Assembly: GCA_037447655.1 (NCBI GenBank)
Contig: JBBHKE010002952.1
Location: forward strand, 253,591-315,590
Source: Zygnema cylindricum
Lineage: Eukaryota > Streptophyta > Zygnematophyceae > Zygnematales > Zygnemataceae
Reading direction: 5' to 3'
DNA length: 62,000 nt
In this document: one piece after another, positions 10,992 through 22,492 of the stretch
How positions within the stretch are numbered: the first letter of the stretch is position 1
Layout of the letters: the number at the start of each line of letters is the position of its first letter
Notes under the pieces: generated by a model
What the model saw: the letters and a program-made list of their open reading frames with translations, nothing else
What the model was told of the DNA's origin: nothing
Databases searched by the model: none
Position numbers and translations under genes: made by a program

Positions 10992-11876
10992 AATCATGGA
11001 AGATACGGAAAACAGGAGGGATAAGGCAAAAGTAAAAGCCACGAAAACTAAAAATTTGGGAAAAGCAAAGAGAAATGGAAATTGTAATAACCTATAGGTC
11101 GAGGTAGGGTGAATGAAAGTAGGATTAGAAAAAATAGAAATAGAATGTAGAGTTAAAATTCGATAAATTTGTAAACCTTTGCGCATGTACTATAATTTTT
11201 AGTAGATTAGAATGAGGTTTTGGGATAACTAAGAAGTTGCTAGAGAAGCACATTTTCTTGAAAGATTTTGGAAGTCATGAGAGTGAATTGAAAAGTTTAA
11301 ATTGCGCTAGGAAATTATTACTTCTAAAATTTCAGTTTCCAAGTGTGAATTTGATTCTAGATTGCTGCTAACAGATCGTTGTATCAAACTCTCTTTTTCA
11401 GTAAGATTTTTTTTGGTTTTTCCTTTGCTCTTGAAATGTATCGCAGCTTTTTTCTTGCAAAGTTGTAACTTCTTGTTCTAGTTCAAACTTAACCGTTGCT
11501 TTGATTTGAACCTTTAAAAATTTAATTTTAGGATGTAAACTCAAGCTTCGCTAAAGATTAGGGACAAGCATATCTTCGGGGTGGAATTAAGTATATCTGG
11601 GCCGTTTTTTCACTGAAGTGGACAGGAATGTGTTTCTTTCTTCCGATGCAAAAGTTAAGGACTGGGGGAGACGTGTGATCCCATAATTTGGAAATGAAGT
11701 CATGGTAGATAAAGAAAGAAAACAGTTTTGAGCTCTAAGTGAGTTTCGGTTTTTGATTGATAATAATTAACGAGGGAAAAACACCCCTTCGATAAAAATT
11801 AAGTGGTTAGTGCAATTAAACTTATAAAATATAGTGCAAGCACTGAAAGCGTCGCACGATCTAAAAATGAATCCTG
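10992..11876. other. 3' flank of gene A, shared with gene B
   Basis: No gene is seen. The first 100 bases after the stop remain closely similar to 28436-28540. A second reading frame overlapping exon 7 runs across the stop into a basic Lys/Arg-rich stretch in both copies. Further on, the AT-rich sequence matches 28600-29150 with indels. Confidence 0.5.
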
Positions 11877-12104
11877 TACAACCGCGAATCTTTATTAGCG
11901 TCGAGGTTTTTTCGCCACTTAAAACATCTTTTCTACGTACACACTTGTCGGTTTTTCAATCTGACGGTTGCGATTGAAAGGTAAGATTCTCAGCTTCCGA
12001 TTGGCGGTCTCAAATTGAATATTCGACAAGTGTGTACGGAGAAAAGATGTTTTTAAGTGGCGAAAAAAGCCTTATGACGCTAATAACGAATCGCGGTTGT
12101 ACTG
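11877..12104. mobile_element. Tc1-like foldback MITE
   Basis: The left arm TACAACCGCGAATC, followed by CGCCACTTAAAACATC and ACACACTTGTCG, is mirrored by CGACAAGTGTGTACGG through GAATCGCGGTTGTA at the right end. The inverted arms are about 75 bp. In unit B the site is empty: about 29155 reads AATCCAGTACTACAAGAATG. Same family as 15946-16156 and 33133-33352. Confidence 0.85.
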
Positions 12105-12119
12105 TAAGAATGACCTGGA

Positions 12120-12785
12120 CATCTGTACATCCACCTTTGGTTGTCGTTTTGGAAACCTTTAAATAAGGCAATGTTTGTCGTTCCGCGCGTTGTCCGTCTT
12201 CTGTACGGAATCGTACGTCTGACAGGACACGGTCCATTCCCGTGTAATGGGCACCTGGGCACCAACCGGGAAAGGTACCGTATCCTGGCATCTCCTCCTG
12301 ATTGGTGTATGTTAACGGCCAATCCAATGCGTTTGAAAGTGGACGGCCAACGAGAAAGGTACCGAGTCGCTCCCCGATTGGTGTATGCTAACGGCCACAA
12401 ACTATAGACTTTTGGTCGCGTCCGTCAGCGGACGGCCAATGAGAAAGGTACCGTGGCATCTCTTTCTGATTGGTGTATGCTAACGGCCACAAATTATAGA
12501 CTTTTGGTCGCGTCCGTCAGCGGACGGCCAACCAGAAAGGTACCGTGGCGTAGCTTCATGATTGGTGTATGTGAACGGCCAATCCAACGCGTTCGTCAGT
12601 GGACGGCCAACGGGAAAGGTACAGTATAACGTAGAAAAAAGTGGCGCAAAGTGTGCAGATTTCCCGTTTAAAGAACTCCCGGTTCGTGAAAGTGGCGCAA
12701 ATGGTGTAAATAAAACAGATGGTGTAACGGGCATGATAAAACAGGACGCTGTCCATGTCCGTGTAGCGGGCATTGATGTACAAGT
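12120..12785. mobile_element. Insertion specific to unit A carrying a minisatellite
   Basis: Unit B joins GAGCTGGAC directly to GTAAAACAAATAAAAAA near 29170, while unit A has about 665 extra bases between the matching flanks. Weak inverted ends (TGTACATCCACC and GATGTACAAG) suggest a transposon. The core is a tandem array at 12268-12613. The nature of the element is unresolved. Confidence 0.5.
12268..12613. repeat. Minisatellite, about 85-90 bp unit, four copies
   Basis: Each unit contains GAAAGGTACCG, GATTGGTGTATG, TAACGGCC and ends in GACGGCCAA. Units start near 12268, 12350, 12440 and 12531. The middle two are nearly identical and share TATAGACTTTTGGTCGCGTC. Confidence 0.85.
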
Positions 12786-12924
12786 AAACCAAATAAAAAA
12801 ATAAACAAAAGCAGAATCGATGAAACCTTGCAAAGGTGCCCAAACTTCAACGCTGTAGATCCTAACAAATCAGTTGATTATAAGCAGGAAACCAAAAACA
12901 AGCAACCTACTCTAGAAATCAAGA

Positions 12925-12981
12925 GTTAGATTACAAAAAGTAAGTTGGATTACAAAAAGTAAGTTGGATTACAAAAAGTAA
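12925..12981. repeat. 19-bp tandem repeat, three copies
   Basis: The unit GTTGGATTACAAAAAGTAA is repeated three times, the first copy with one change. Unit B lacks the array at the matching place, so it expanded after the duplication or was lost in B. Confidence 0.85.
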
Positions 12982-13091
12982 CCGTCACCGCAGTCACTTA
13001 TAAATGGAGCCAACAAGTAAAGGTGAAACACCATTCAGGTAGGAGAGAAAAAATTTAACGCAAAGAAAAGTCTGTATAACACTCCCCCCCT

Positions 13092-13420
13092 TTTCTAGGA
13101 GAGGAGACCGACAAAGTGTTGATGCGCCTCAAATTGGGGACGGTGGAGGGCTTTTGTGGGGAAAATAGCGGATTAGAAAGAGAGGATGTGATTTTCTATC
13201 ATTTCCCAAGTGAACTCGAATTTGATGTCAATATGTCAAGTCCGTTTGTGGTGAACCAGGTCACGAAGAATGGCAATGGAGTATAGAAATCAATGCCGAC
13301 AAAGGTGGGAATTGTTTGGGGAAATTGAAGATTGAGGAAGAGGGAACAAAGCCGAACATCTTCCTTAACGACTTTTATGGCGCCCATGTACTCCGCCTGA
13401 GTAGCAAAGAGCAATGGTGG
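13092..13420. pseudogene. Duplicated relic with copia RNase H-like trace (minus strand)
   Basis: This block is shared with 29461-29790. On the minus strand, 13414 downwards reads LLFATQAEYMGAIKVVKED, resembling the copia RNase H motif around STEAEYMA. On the plus strand a frame related to 29481-29813 is stopped by TAG at about 13285. I read it as a decayed copia fragment; a broken host gene is the alternative. Confidence 0.4.
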
Positions 13421-13560
13421 GTTGTATGCAGCAAGACAAGGAACTTAAGCTGCCACTGAGAGAAAAGTAAACCCCGGAAGTGACCAAAGAGTTTCGATGT
13501 CACCACCCCAACCACTACAACACACTCCAAGAGAGGGATAATGGAGCATCCAGAAGAAAG

Positions 13561-15566
13561 AGAGAGAGGAGTAACAAATTTTTAGGACGAGGGAGAATGA
13601 TAGATTACAAACCAAATAAAATACATACACAACAAAGGTGTTCCTCCAAAAGCATTCAATATATTAAGCACAATGCAAATACAACTCCTTTTCTTCCTTC
13701 CTTTTACTTCTGACCTTTCTACGCCTTCTTAACAAGCTACGCCTCCAAAAGATAATTCTACCACGAGTTTTCAACTAATATATATAGGTACACGACTAGA
13801 AACGCGTAAAAGTCAACGTAGTGAAATAAACGACCAACAAGTTGAACCGACTTGAACAACACGGCACGACTAGGAAATTCAACCGCGAACCAACTTGAAT
13901 CACACGGTACGACTTGAACTTACGTGAACCGAAACTACCAAGCAATTTCCACGTCACTTCTATAGTATTATTCAAACATACGTGAAACGAAATGAACATT
14001 TGATTTCTACGTCACTTCCAATATCCAGCGACGAAACTACTTCGTCGCTGATTGTCGCTACTTAGGCTACGAGAATGACTTGTCGCTATAAGAGTTGTCA
14101 GTACCATATCCTAACGGAGAATAGTCGCTATTATTTTCACTGTACGTCACGCGCATGTATGTAAAAAACAAATTGCAGGAGGCTCCGACCACTACTTTCA
14201 TTCATGGGTCCTTTATAGAATTTTACGCCGTCGTTGCCTCTCCACTCTCCCTCTCACACTTTTGCGTTTGTCTAATATTTCTTAGAACGAAACACAACAA
14301 TACTGCTATAAAATGAAAGATACTTGAAAAATAATTCTTTTGACTAAAGTGGAATAAAAAAATTGAGAAGCCATGGTGGAAAGTTCTTAAATTTGTGACG
14401 TCGACGTTGTCACAAGTGAGCATGACGTTATAATATCACAAAACCCTAAACATCTACAATGTCACAAAAAACTAAACGTCTACGACCGTTGTTGTTTTTG
14501 TTGACGTCACGAATTGTCAGACGTTTTCAGTCGTCTTCAATCGTCACAAGTTGTACCCGCGTCTACAACCATCACAATTCAAAGTTCCGATTTTGTTTTC
14601 GCACATCAGAACGCTCTTCAAATTAGTACGAAAAATCTTCACTAAAATCCAAAGTACTTCTTCAAAGTATCGATTTTACGGGGACACCCCTTAAGTCTTA
14701 ATATCTGCACGGAAGTTTTTCAATAGTTTTCGTGTGAAAAGCGCACATGTAATATGCATTTTGTAACAGCAAAAGTCTTAGAAAAAGCACATCAACAGAT
14801 TCAAAATTGGAAATCTAAGGCAATTGGCTGGTTTACTACAGATTACGACCTAAAGTTTAGGGTAAAAATGGGTATTTAAAAAGCTAAGATCAAGTTGTAG
14901 ATGCTTTTTAATTGGACGGTGCTCCAGCAAACATTCAAATAGTGTTGCCTATCATAGTTACCGTATATGCTACAACGGCGGATCATGTATACCCAAATCA
15001 GCGTTATGGAGAAATTACAATTAAACATTTTTTTGAAAATGGTATTGATACACAAATTAGAGTAAATGACACTAATTCATTATATGCACTAATAATTTCT
15101 ATACGCTAATAACGATTCACGGTGTAGTGTACATTGTAAACAAAAATGTTGACTATCCATAGCCTCTCATCGATAACCGATATGAATATTTTTTTGACTT
15201 ACCAATAATGGATCTATTGGTACGAAAAATCAATGAATGAAAAATATCGCCATATAACCGACTTGTTTTCCCGGTCTGCCGATAAATATATAGCAAAAAT
15301 GTAGTTTTGACGTTTTTGCAAGGTTTACGGTTACAGTCTGCCATATCAAATATTGTTCTGTACTTAATAAAATAGACCATGAAAACCTCCTTTCTCCTCC
15401 CCCCTTCACTGTCTCATATACGCCGCCCCGATACATCGGTGCAAATCAGGTACCGATATATAAGTCGTCTTTACCTTCCGAACCGACAATACTGGATATT
15501 GTAGTTTTCGCTAATAGTATTTTACCGATAGACAACAAAGTAAAAATGGTTTGCGACTCGGAAGTC
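13561..15566. repeat. Repeat relics between the two duplication units
   Basis: No gene is visible. 13560-14160 shows nothing recognisable. 14200-14700 is a relic of the dispersed family also at 34330-34820. 15085-15121 ends in CGCTAATAACGATTCACGGT, the terminus of the Tc1-like MITE family, without a clear left end. 15150-15450 carries CGATAACCGATATG words like the hAT-like element at 49333. Confidence 0.45.
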
Positions 15567-16735
15567 GTCAAAATTCAGGTTTTTACCTTTTTCGTCTGGG
15601 TCTTCAACGGTCGTCTCGAATGCCGTCAATATTTTCCAGGTGAAAAAACATAACGGAGTGAGCCGACGGCCGTCAGACTGGCTGTCATAGAATTTCACAC
15701 CAGGTGACTGACAGCCGACGCCCAGTCTGGAAGTCCTTGTCCCGGCAGCAAATTTCTCCTCGTACTCGCAGTATTTCCCGAAACTAATTTTGTACGGATA
15801 TTCGGCCGCAGGATGGCTTGTACGGTGCTCAGATTTAGTTTTGTAGGTTCCTTGCAGTGCTCAAGATCTACAGTACCACGCTCTTGTCGAAAACGAAACA
15901 GAATTAACTTGTCAGAAACGAAAACGAAATGAGTAAACCATTGTTCAGTACACCGTGAATCGTTATTAGCGTCAATGCTTTTTTCGCCACTTAAACCATA
16001 TTTGTCGGATTGTGGATCTGACGGTAGCGATTGAAATTTAGCATTCTCAGCTACCTATTGGCGGTCTCAAATTGAAATCCAACATGTGTGTACGGGGAAA
16101 AGGTGTTTTAAGTAGCGAAAAAAACAGAGACACTAATAGCGATTCACGGTATACTGTACAGTGTGTACTTTGAGCGCTTGTTGCTAAAATTCCGGAAATT
16201 TTCTGATTGTTCTTTGAGAGGCTTTGACATAACGCGTTCAAAACGCGTTCACATGATAGGTGTCTATTTGTTTTTTTTATTTGTTTTTTGATCTATTTGT
16301 CGCGGCATGTACGAGGATTTTATACATAAAAAAGGGTTTTATTGTCGGTATTCCTATCGTGCTCAGATTTAGTCGACTGTGACAATAATCACTTTTCCTA
16401 TAATCAAAAGCTCGTTTTTTTTCATTTCATTCTTAACTACCTTTCGTCTCTGTAACTATCTTTCCTATTATCTACCGTAATTGAGATGATCTAAACTTGT
16501 GCAATCATATTGTCTCGGTTCATAGTTTGTATTCTAAAACACATTTACAAAATAGACACTTCCAAATTGGTTTTTCATCCTTATTAATATTCAATTTTAC
16601 TACTTAGCTCAGCAATAGCCAATTGGAGGACTAAAAATTGTCACCACTACCTCGTCCTTTTTCCCCCTCCCTGTCCCTCCCTCTCCCTCTCTCTCTCCTC
16701 CTCTCACCTGCCCACAGGATATTTATTGAACTGAC
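15567..16735. repeat. Segmental duplication, unit B, left part
   Basis: The block is collinear with 5108-6260 of unit A, ending in the same CT-rich leader start (CCCTGTCCCTCCCTC). It stops where the copia element begins; homology resumes at 23200 (CCATCTTTGTC, compare 6298). It contains one MITE absent from A. Confidence 0.8.
15946..16156. mobile_element. Tc1-like foldback MITE in unit B
   Basis: The ends TACACCGTGAATCGTTATTA and ATAGCGATTCACGGTATA enclose mirrored arms with CGCCACTTAAA and CTTAAAAC-type words. The empty site in unit A (about 5517, CCATCGTACTGTACTGTATG) defines the insertion. Confidence 0.83.
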
Positions 16736-16756
16736 GAGAGGCATATAGTATTGCTA

Positions 16757-17302
16757 CTGTAGTGTAACGTCACACTATCAAACTAAAAACAAACCAAACA
16801 ATAAAGTGCGCACGAAGGGCAAACTAAACAAATTGCGTCTACAGTGAAACTGCATAGTCATGGAGTACAAAACACACGTACAATTAAACCAAAAATAAAG
16901 ACAAACCGTACATACATACTGTACACACCAAACGACATAATACTTGGTCGTCGCCAAACTAAATCTATGCGAGACCTAAGAACTGCAAACTGTAGGACCT
17001 TAAAGTTTGCACGAAGCGCCTACTAAACAAATCGCGTCTACAGCGAAACTACATAGTCATGGAGTACAAAACACACGTACAATTAAACAAAAAATAAAGA
17101 CAAATCGTACATACATACCGTACACACCAAACGACACAATACCTGGTCGTTGCCAAACTAAATCTCCGCGAGACCTAAGAACTACAAACCATATTACACG
17201 ACTTAATGAATCCAAACCAACCAAGACCACTAACTTGACGTAACGACAAACTAGCGGGCCGCGCGACAATCCGCGATTGCCGATTACAACTTTGACTGAA
17301 CA
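16757..17302 (-). repeat. 3' LTR of copia element (minus-strand element)
   Basis: It lies just beyond the pol end and polypurine tract GAGGGGGAGA (minus strand, about 17347-17356). Its right part (GACCACTAACTTGACGTAAC, GCGCGAC, CCGATTACAACTTTGACT) matches 23125-23195 and its middle matches 22494-22610. A segment of about 198 bp is tandemly duplicated (about 16830-17028 and 17029-17206). Exact ends and target duplication could not be fixed. Confidence 0.6.
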
Positions 17303-17323
17303 ACCCTCTCAAACTTGTAATCA

Positions 17324-18857
17324 TTATATCATTCCTAATTTTAGTCTCCCCCTCAATAACACATCATGAGCCGCGGCTTTCGTCAACATATCCGCGGCTT
17401 CCTCCAACGTCGAAATGTACAAAAACTCAATCTCTTTTGCAGTGACCAAATCGCGTACGAAGTGCCACTGAATCCTAATATGTTTTGTCTTTTTGTGAAA
17501 GACATGATTCTTTACCAACGCCATAAAACTCATGCTGTCAAAATATATTTTCATGTAGCCAATCGCAATCCCCAATTCTCTAAGTAGCTCCTTCATCCAA
17601 ATCGACGCTTTAGATGTGTGACAAGCTGCCATATATTCTGTTTCGGTTGAACTTAGTGCAACAGTTGGTTGGAGTCGCAAACTCCAAGAAACTGCCGCGC
17701 CGCCAAAAACAAAAGCATATCCAGAAGTTGAATTTTTTGTGTAAAAGTCTCCACCCCAATCTGCGTCACAATATCCCACGCACACCAGAGAAGTCCGTTC
17801 AGATCGAAACAATAAACCAATCTCGACCCTACCTGCAAGGTAACGAAATATCCTCTTCACGGCTTCCTTATGAATTTTTTTAGGAGCCTGACAAAATCGG
17901 CTCACGACAGAAACTGCGGCTAAAGTATCCTGTCGCGTGGCCACACTTAAATACATTAAACTTCCAACGGCCTCACGATAGGGCACGTGGACAGTTTTCT
18001 CCTCAAATTTGCGATATTGAATTTTGGAATCTAGTGGTGTCAAAACCGGCTTAGAATCGAACATAGCAAATTTTGTTAGTACTTCTTTTTAATATTGCGA
18101 TTGCGACAATTTAATATCCCCATTATCGTACTTTGAAACTTTCACTCCAATAATATATTGTACGTCCCCCAAATCTGTGACTATAAAGTGTAGTCGCAGG
18201 TACTCGTTCAATTCGGCGATTCGCGTTAAGTTGTCACATATCATCAAAAACCCATCCACGTAGATAGAAAATATGATTTGATCCTCCCCCTCACCTTTTA
18301 CGTAAACTCCAAAGGCTGAAATTGCTCGTACAAATCCAAATTCGGTAAGGACTTTGTGTAACCGTAAGTACAAAGTCCTTGGCTCTTGCTTAAGTCCGTA
18401 CAAGGACTTTCGCAGCGGCCATACCTTCCCCTCCTTCGACACCACTCCTTTTGGAACTTTCATATCAACCTCCTCCTCTAAGTCACCATTCAAGAACGCG
18501 GTCTCTACGTCCATTTGGTGATTGTGTTTTTTGCATGCAGCGACAATAGCAATAATCATCCTCAACAAATCAAACTTCACTACCGGTGCATGTGTCTCCG
18601 TATAATCTACTCTTTTCCGTTGTTGAAAGCCCTTACAAACAAGCCGAGCCTTATGTTTTATATTTCCTCGATGCACCAGTTTTAGTTTTGAAAATCCACT
18701 TCGCATCAATAGCCTTTTTACCCTCCAGTAAACTTACCTTCTCAAATGTTCGGTTGTCGATAATAGATTGAAGTTTTCTTTCCCACGCCAGTTTCCAATG
18801 CTTCTCCCAATCGCATGATTTTTGTGCTTTCACATACAATTGCAGATTGCCCGACAT
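17324..18857 (-). pseudogene. Copia reverse transcriptase and RNase H, broken
   Basis: Minus-strand frames encode copia RT and RNase H: AIDAKWIFKTK, then KARLVCKGFQQR, METAFLNGDL-type VETAFLNGDLEEEV and YGLKQEPR, and RNase H with LSSTETEYMAACHTSKASIW and HIRIQWHFVRD. A frameshift lies near 18700 and a TAA at about 18090 splits RT from the C-terminal part. The catalytic YVDD is YVDG (SIYVDGFLMI). The copy cannot make active enzyme. Family assignment is secure from the motif order. Confidence 0.92.
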
Positions 18858-18875
18858 ATTATCGCATAATGATTT

Positions 18876-20261
18876 CTATAAGAGGAAATCTACATCCCTC
18901 GCCACCGAAATATAGTAGTAAGAATTTTCATTATTTCCCTTACCGTCAAAAGAAAGACGAGCCGGTTTCTTTCCCCTATTTTCCCGCATACTCCTCTTCG
19001 GCTCAATTTCCTTCTCCTCCTTCGCCGGTTCCTCCTCAATGATATTCAGTTCACTCAATTTAGAACACCAAGATTTCCTCGTGTCCGAAGACATTCGGGA
19101 ATTTTCACTTCGTGAATCCCAACCAATGTTTCCAAGATTTACATTTTTCACAATTTTATCTTTCCCCCTTTTAACATTGGAGGTGGATTTCGGATCAATT
19201 TCCGAATCTGAACCCTCAATGTCATTAAGGTCACCGATTTCAAATTCTTCATGAAAATCAAGATTAGAATGTCGCTTAGCCGATTGAGAGATTGTGGATA
19301 ACAAATCCTCGTGAAAATCCACATTCTTCGATTCCTCAATGATATTTCGAATCGGATCATAAACTCGATAAAGACTCCCTTTCTCACTATATCCGACGAA
19401 ATAACCACTCCAACTCCTCGATGCAAATTTACCCTTCCTCTTTTGTGCTTGAATATAAACCGATGCACGGCATCCCCAAATCCGAATGTGGTGAAGAGTA
19501 GGTTTGCGGCCGTACCACAATTCATATGGAGTCTTATCACCCGAAACCGATGTAATCCTCCGATTGCAAATATAGTTCGCCGTCAAAATTGCATTGCCCC
19601 ACAAATTAATACTTCTCCCGGATCCATGTACCATGGATCGTACCATCTCTTGAAGAGTGAGGTTCTTCCTTTCCGCAACGCCATTTGATTCCGGTGAGTA
19701 AGATGCGGTATATTGGTGAGAAATTCCCCACTCTTTACAATAAGGATCAAAAGCAAGAGATTCTCCTCCATTTTTTGATCTAATAGACTTTAGTTTTCTC
19801 TCACATTGCCTTTCGGCCATCACATGCCACTTTTGAAAGCGTACAAATGCTTAGGACTTGTGTTCAAGTAATATTACCCATGTGAAGCGAGAGAAGTTGT
19901 CCACCACCACCATAACATATTTGTTTCCTCCAATCGTCTCCGGTTTTACGTCCCCACATAAATCAATATGCACAAGATCAAGCGGATGCTTAGATCGATG
20001 CATCGGATCCTTAGCCGGATGCGGATTTCGGATTTGTCTCCCCTTACTACATCCCTCACACCCGTTAATTTTCTCCCCCGACGCCAAATCTAATCCCCTT
20101 ACGCTCCTATTTTTAATCATCCGTCGCAAACTCGTCTCGGATGTGTGACACATCCGGTGGTGCCACAAGTTTAAATCCCCTTTCAATTCAGAGATTTGCA
20201 AAATAATGCCATTGGAATTTGGGGGGGTTTTCGGCCGATGCCATTTTAGACGACTATGCAT
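18876..20261 (-). pseudogene. Copia integrase, broken
   Basis: Two minus-strand frames (20261-19851 and 19823-18876) carry the integrase. The HHCC zinc motif is intact (LWHHRMCHTSET then GCEGCSKG). The core follows with LVHIDLCGDV and YVMVVVDNFSRFTWV. After a frameshift come RSKNGGES and SPESNGVAERKNLTL. The second catalytic Asp of the usual RSDNGGE motif is Lys. The element lies upstream of gene B on the opposite strand. Confidence 0.92.
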
Positions 20262-20507
20262 AAAATCCGTGACCTCTCCTTCACCTATTTGTACACCATC
20301 AGATCGTACAATTTTTATTGTGGAGTCGTCGTACGCAAGTACGTTGCCGCTCGCTCGCTAAATTTGTGGCACGGTGAGAAGGTTCACTGAATCTTCAGGT
20401 AGATTCAAGAAATTTGTTAGTTGGATTTGCGTAACCCTTTCTACGCCACGTGAATCCAAGCTTGGTAAGTCCAACCGTACAGTACCCATTGCACCGATTG
20501 AAATCAC

Positions 20508-20950
20508 CTATCCACTTGCGACGGTGATTTGTTTCGCTACCGTAAGTTGACGCTTCTTGTTAAAAAGTGACGCGTCAATACAAACGTGGTGTGACGCGCC
20601 CGAATCTATGATCCACTCCTTTTCTTGTTGTGCAGTACCTGCCAACAAATTGAATGACAGTTTAAGGACCGCAAAAAACCTGCGCGCCTTCTCCTCTTCT
20701 TTCAAATTGATCGTCGCCCAACAAATGTCCTCCTCCTCTTCCATGGCGGCCTCCGCGACCACCGCGGCCGCCAAGACGACCGCCGCCGCGACCACCGTAT
20801 CGGCCGCCGCCGTCTCCTCTACCGCCGCCGCCTCCACTATCGGCCTTCAAATAACATTGGGGGCTTATATGGCCCCATTTCTCGCAAAAATGACATTGGC
20901 GCTCCTTATCCGGGCAAAAAGCCGCCATATGACCAAGTTTGCCGCACTAA
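20508..20950 (-). pseudogene. Copia zinc knuckles, RGG stretch and protease, broken
   Basis: Reading the minus strand, a first zinc knuckle (CF-stop-CGKLGHMAAFC) is interrupted by TAG at about 20947-20949. An intact second knuckle CHFCEKWGHISPQC follows, then a Gly/Arg-rich stretch, then the aspartic protease site WIIDSGASHHVC. The protease frame differs from the knuckle frame, so a frameshift lies in the GGC-rich repeat. The Ala-rich reading of that repeat is a shadow frame. Confidence 0.88.
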
Positions 20951-20966
20951 AAACATGCAATATTGG

Positions 20967-22156
20967 TCAGATGTGAATATTCGGGCTGGGAAAAAGATCT
21001 CTCGGCCCTTTTGTGTCCTCTTCCCCCTCTTCCTCTCGGATTCCCCCTCTTCTACCTCCTCTTCCCCGGAGATAATTTAGATCGGGCGTTTTTGGTGTTG
21101 TTGCATTGAGGGAAACGGTCGGTTGGGTTCCCCTCGATGAGCTCGGACGATTCGCCTCGGTCAACTTGAGGAACGTGATAATCGAGTCCAAGGTTTTTGA
21201 ATCCCTTGATAAGAGAATGTCCCTTAAATGTATCATTTTCTTTTGTAAGGCATGGGTGAAAACCGATACCTTGTCATTCTCTTCAATAAAATTTCCCATA
21301 TTTGCGAGTTGCTCAATAATAATATTTAATCTCTTTGCGGCCTCATCGATTGATTCATTTGGTTTCACTTTGAAAGATGTATAATCGGTATTAATGTGTT
21401 GCCCCTTGTTTTGAAGACTCTTCTCAAAATGATTTTCAAGGGCCACCCAACAATCATGGGCGAGTCTTCGGGTAAGAAATAGATCGTGAATAGAAGTGCT
21501 ACATGATTGGAATAAACCGCCAACGGCGGAAAGATTTTTCTTCGTCCACACCCGATAAGCTCTCCAATCCGAGGTAGGCATCTTCTCCACCCCTTTTACC
21601 ACCTTCCAAAGTCGTTTTAATTTAAATTGACCTTTGATATATTTCTTCCACGATTGATAGTTTGTTTCATTGAAGATGACGATTTTTCCGGACATAGATT
21701 CAACTTGTTCGTCCCCTTCACTCCAATCATCAAGATCGGAATCGTCATCGATGGGAAGTTTCCCCTTTCGAATCGATTCCCTCCTCTTCTCCGTTCATCT
21801 CCTTCCGTATCAACGACGCTTTGTGTCGGAATGGGATCTCCGAAAAATGGAGGTCTCGTGACACGGTTCGCCTCTGAGATCCATTGATCAACATAACGGA
21901 AAAGACCATCCATCAGTTTTTGAAGACGATCTTCTATCGCGTCATCTTCCTCCTACTTTTCCCTCTCATTCTCTTTCTTTTGTCCGAACGGATCGACCGG
22001 AACGGCTTCCTCAAAAGTTTTGCCGGTGAAAGCAAATGGAGTTTCTACTTCCGGATCTGACGATGATTCGGATTTGGTTGGATCCAGAGGTCGAGGAATC
22101 ATCGTAAAAGAAGAAGTTATCATAGGAGAAGGGGTATTTTTCTTCTTTCTCCCCAT
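20967..22156 (-). pseudogene. Copia Gag, broken
   Basis: The likely start is the ATG at 22156 (MGRKKKNTPSP), followed by an acidic Ser-rich N-terminus. A TAG at about 21954 interrupts it. The conserved Gag region starts MSGKIVIFNETNYQSWKKYI at 21695 and ends with TKGPRDLFPSP before a TGA at 20967. Features typical of copia Gag are FNETNYQSW, DCWVALENHFEK and the Gly/Arg run near the end. An upstream stop and a downstream stop show decay. Confidence 0.85.
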
Positions 22157-22365
22157 GGCGGCCAAACTAGCAACCCTTCTACACCTCAATGGAGCATACA
22201 AGCTCCGATAGCACTTGATAGGATCTAATACAAAATCAGAGTGCAAGACTACAGCGGAAGCATTCATAAAATTCACAGGAGAGAGATCTGTCCACAAAAG
22301 CCAATATATTTCATAGACATTTTCTCCCATAAAAGATAAAGTTCCCCACTCCCTCTAAGCTGCAG

Positions 22366-22492
22366 TAAATGACGCTATTTAAGGACGTGGACCATAATTT
22401 GCCACGTCTCCTGGCACTGAATTAGAATTAATGACGCTAATTTTTTCTTTACTCTAATAATTTCTACACGCTAAATACGATCGACGGTGTAG
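22366..22492. mobile_element. Fragment of the 5832-6037 MITE, reverse orientation
   Basis: GGACGTGGACCATAATTTGC, CACGTCTCCTGGCACTGAAT and the end CGCTAAATACGATCGACGGTG are the reverse complement of 5830-5955. It sits between the 5' LTR and gag of the copia element. One terminus is missing. Confidence 0.75.

Larger units (their letters stand above)
5108..13560. repeat. Segmental duplication, unit A
   Basis: The unit is collinear with 15567-16735 plus 23200-29870 (unit B). Matching blocks include GCCGACGGCCGTC (5214 and 15664), CACTTCCAAATTGG (6119 and 16557), the whole seven-exon gene, the 3' flank, and the block beginning GAGCCAACAAGTAAAGG (about 13010 and 29360). Differences are mostly discrete insertions: MITEs at 5832 and 11877 in A and at 15946 in B, a minisatellite-bearing insertion at 12120-12785 in A, and a copia element in B. 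The borders given are approximate. Confidence 0.85.

Noticed and set aside
20508-20976. Ala-rich proteins on both strands of the GGC/GCC stretch
   Set aside because: They are other-frame readings of the Gly/Arg-rich linker between the copia zinc knuckles and protease.
17324-22156. Alternative genetic code to explain in-frame stops in the copia element
   Set aside because: Stops of all three types occur together with frameshifts and lost catalytic residues. The three host genes use normal codons and normal stops, so decay is the simpler reading.
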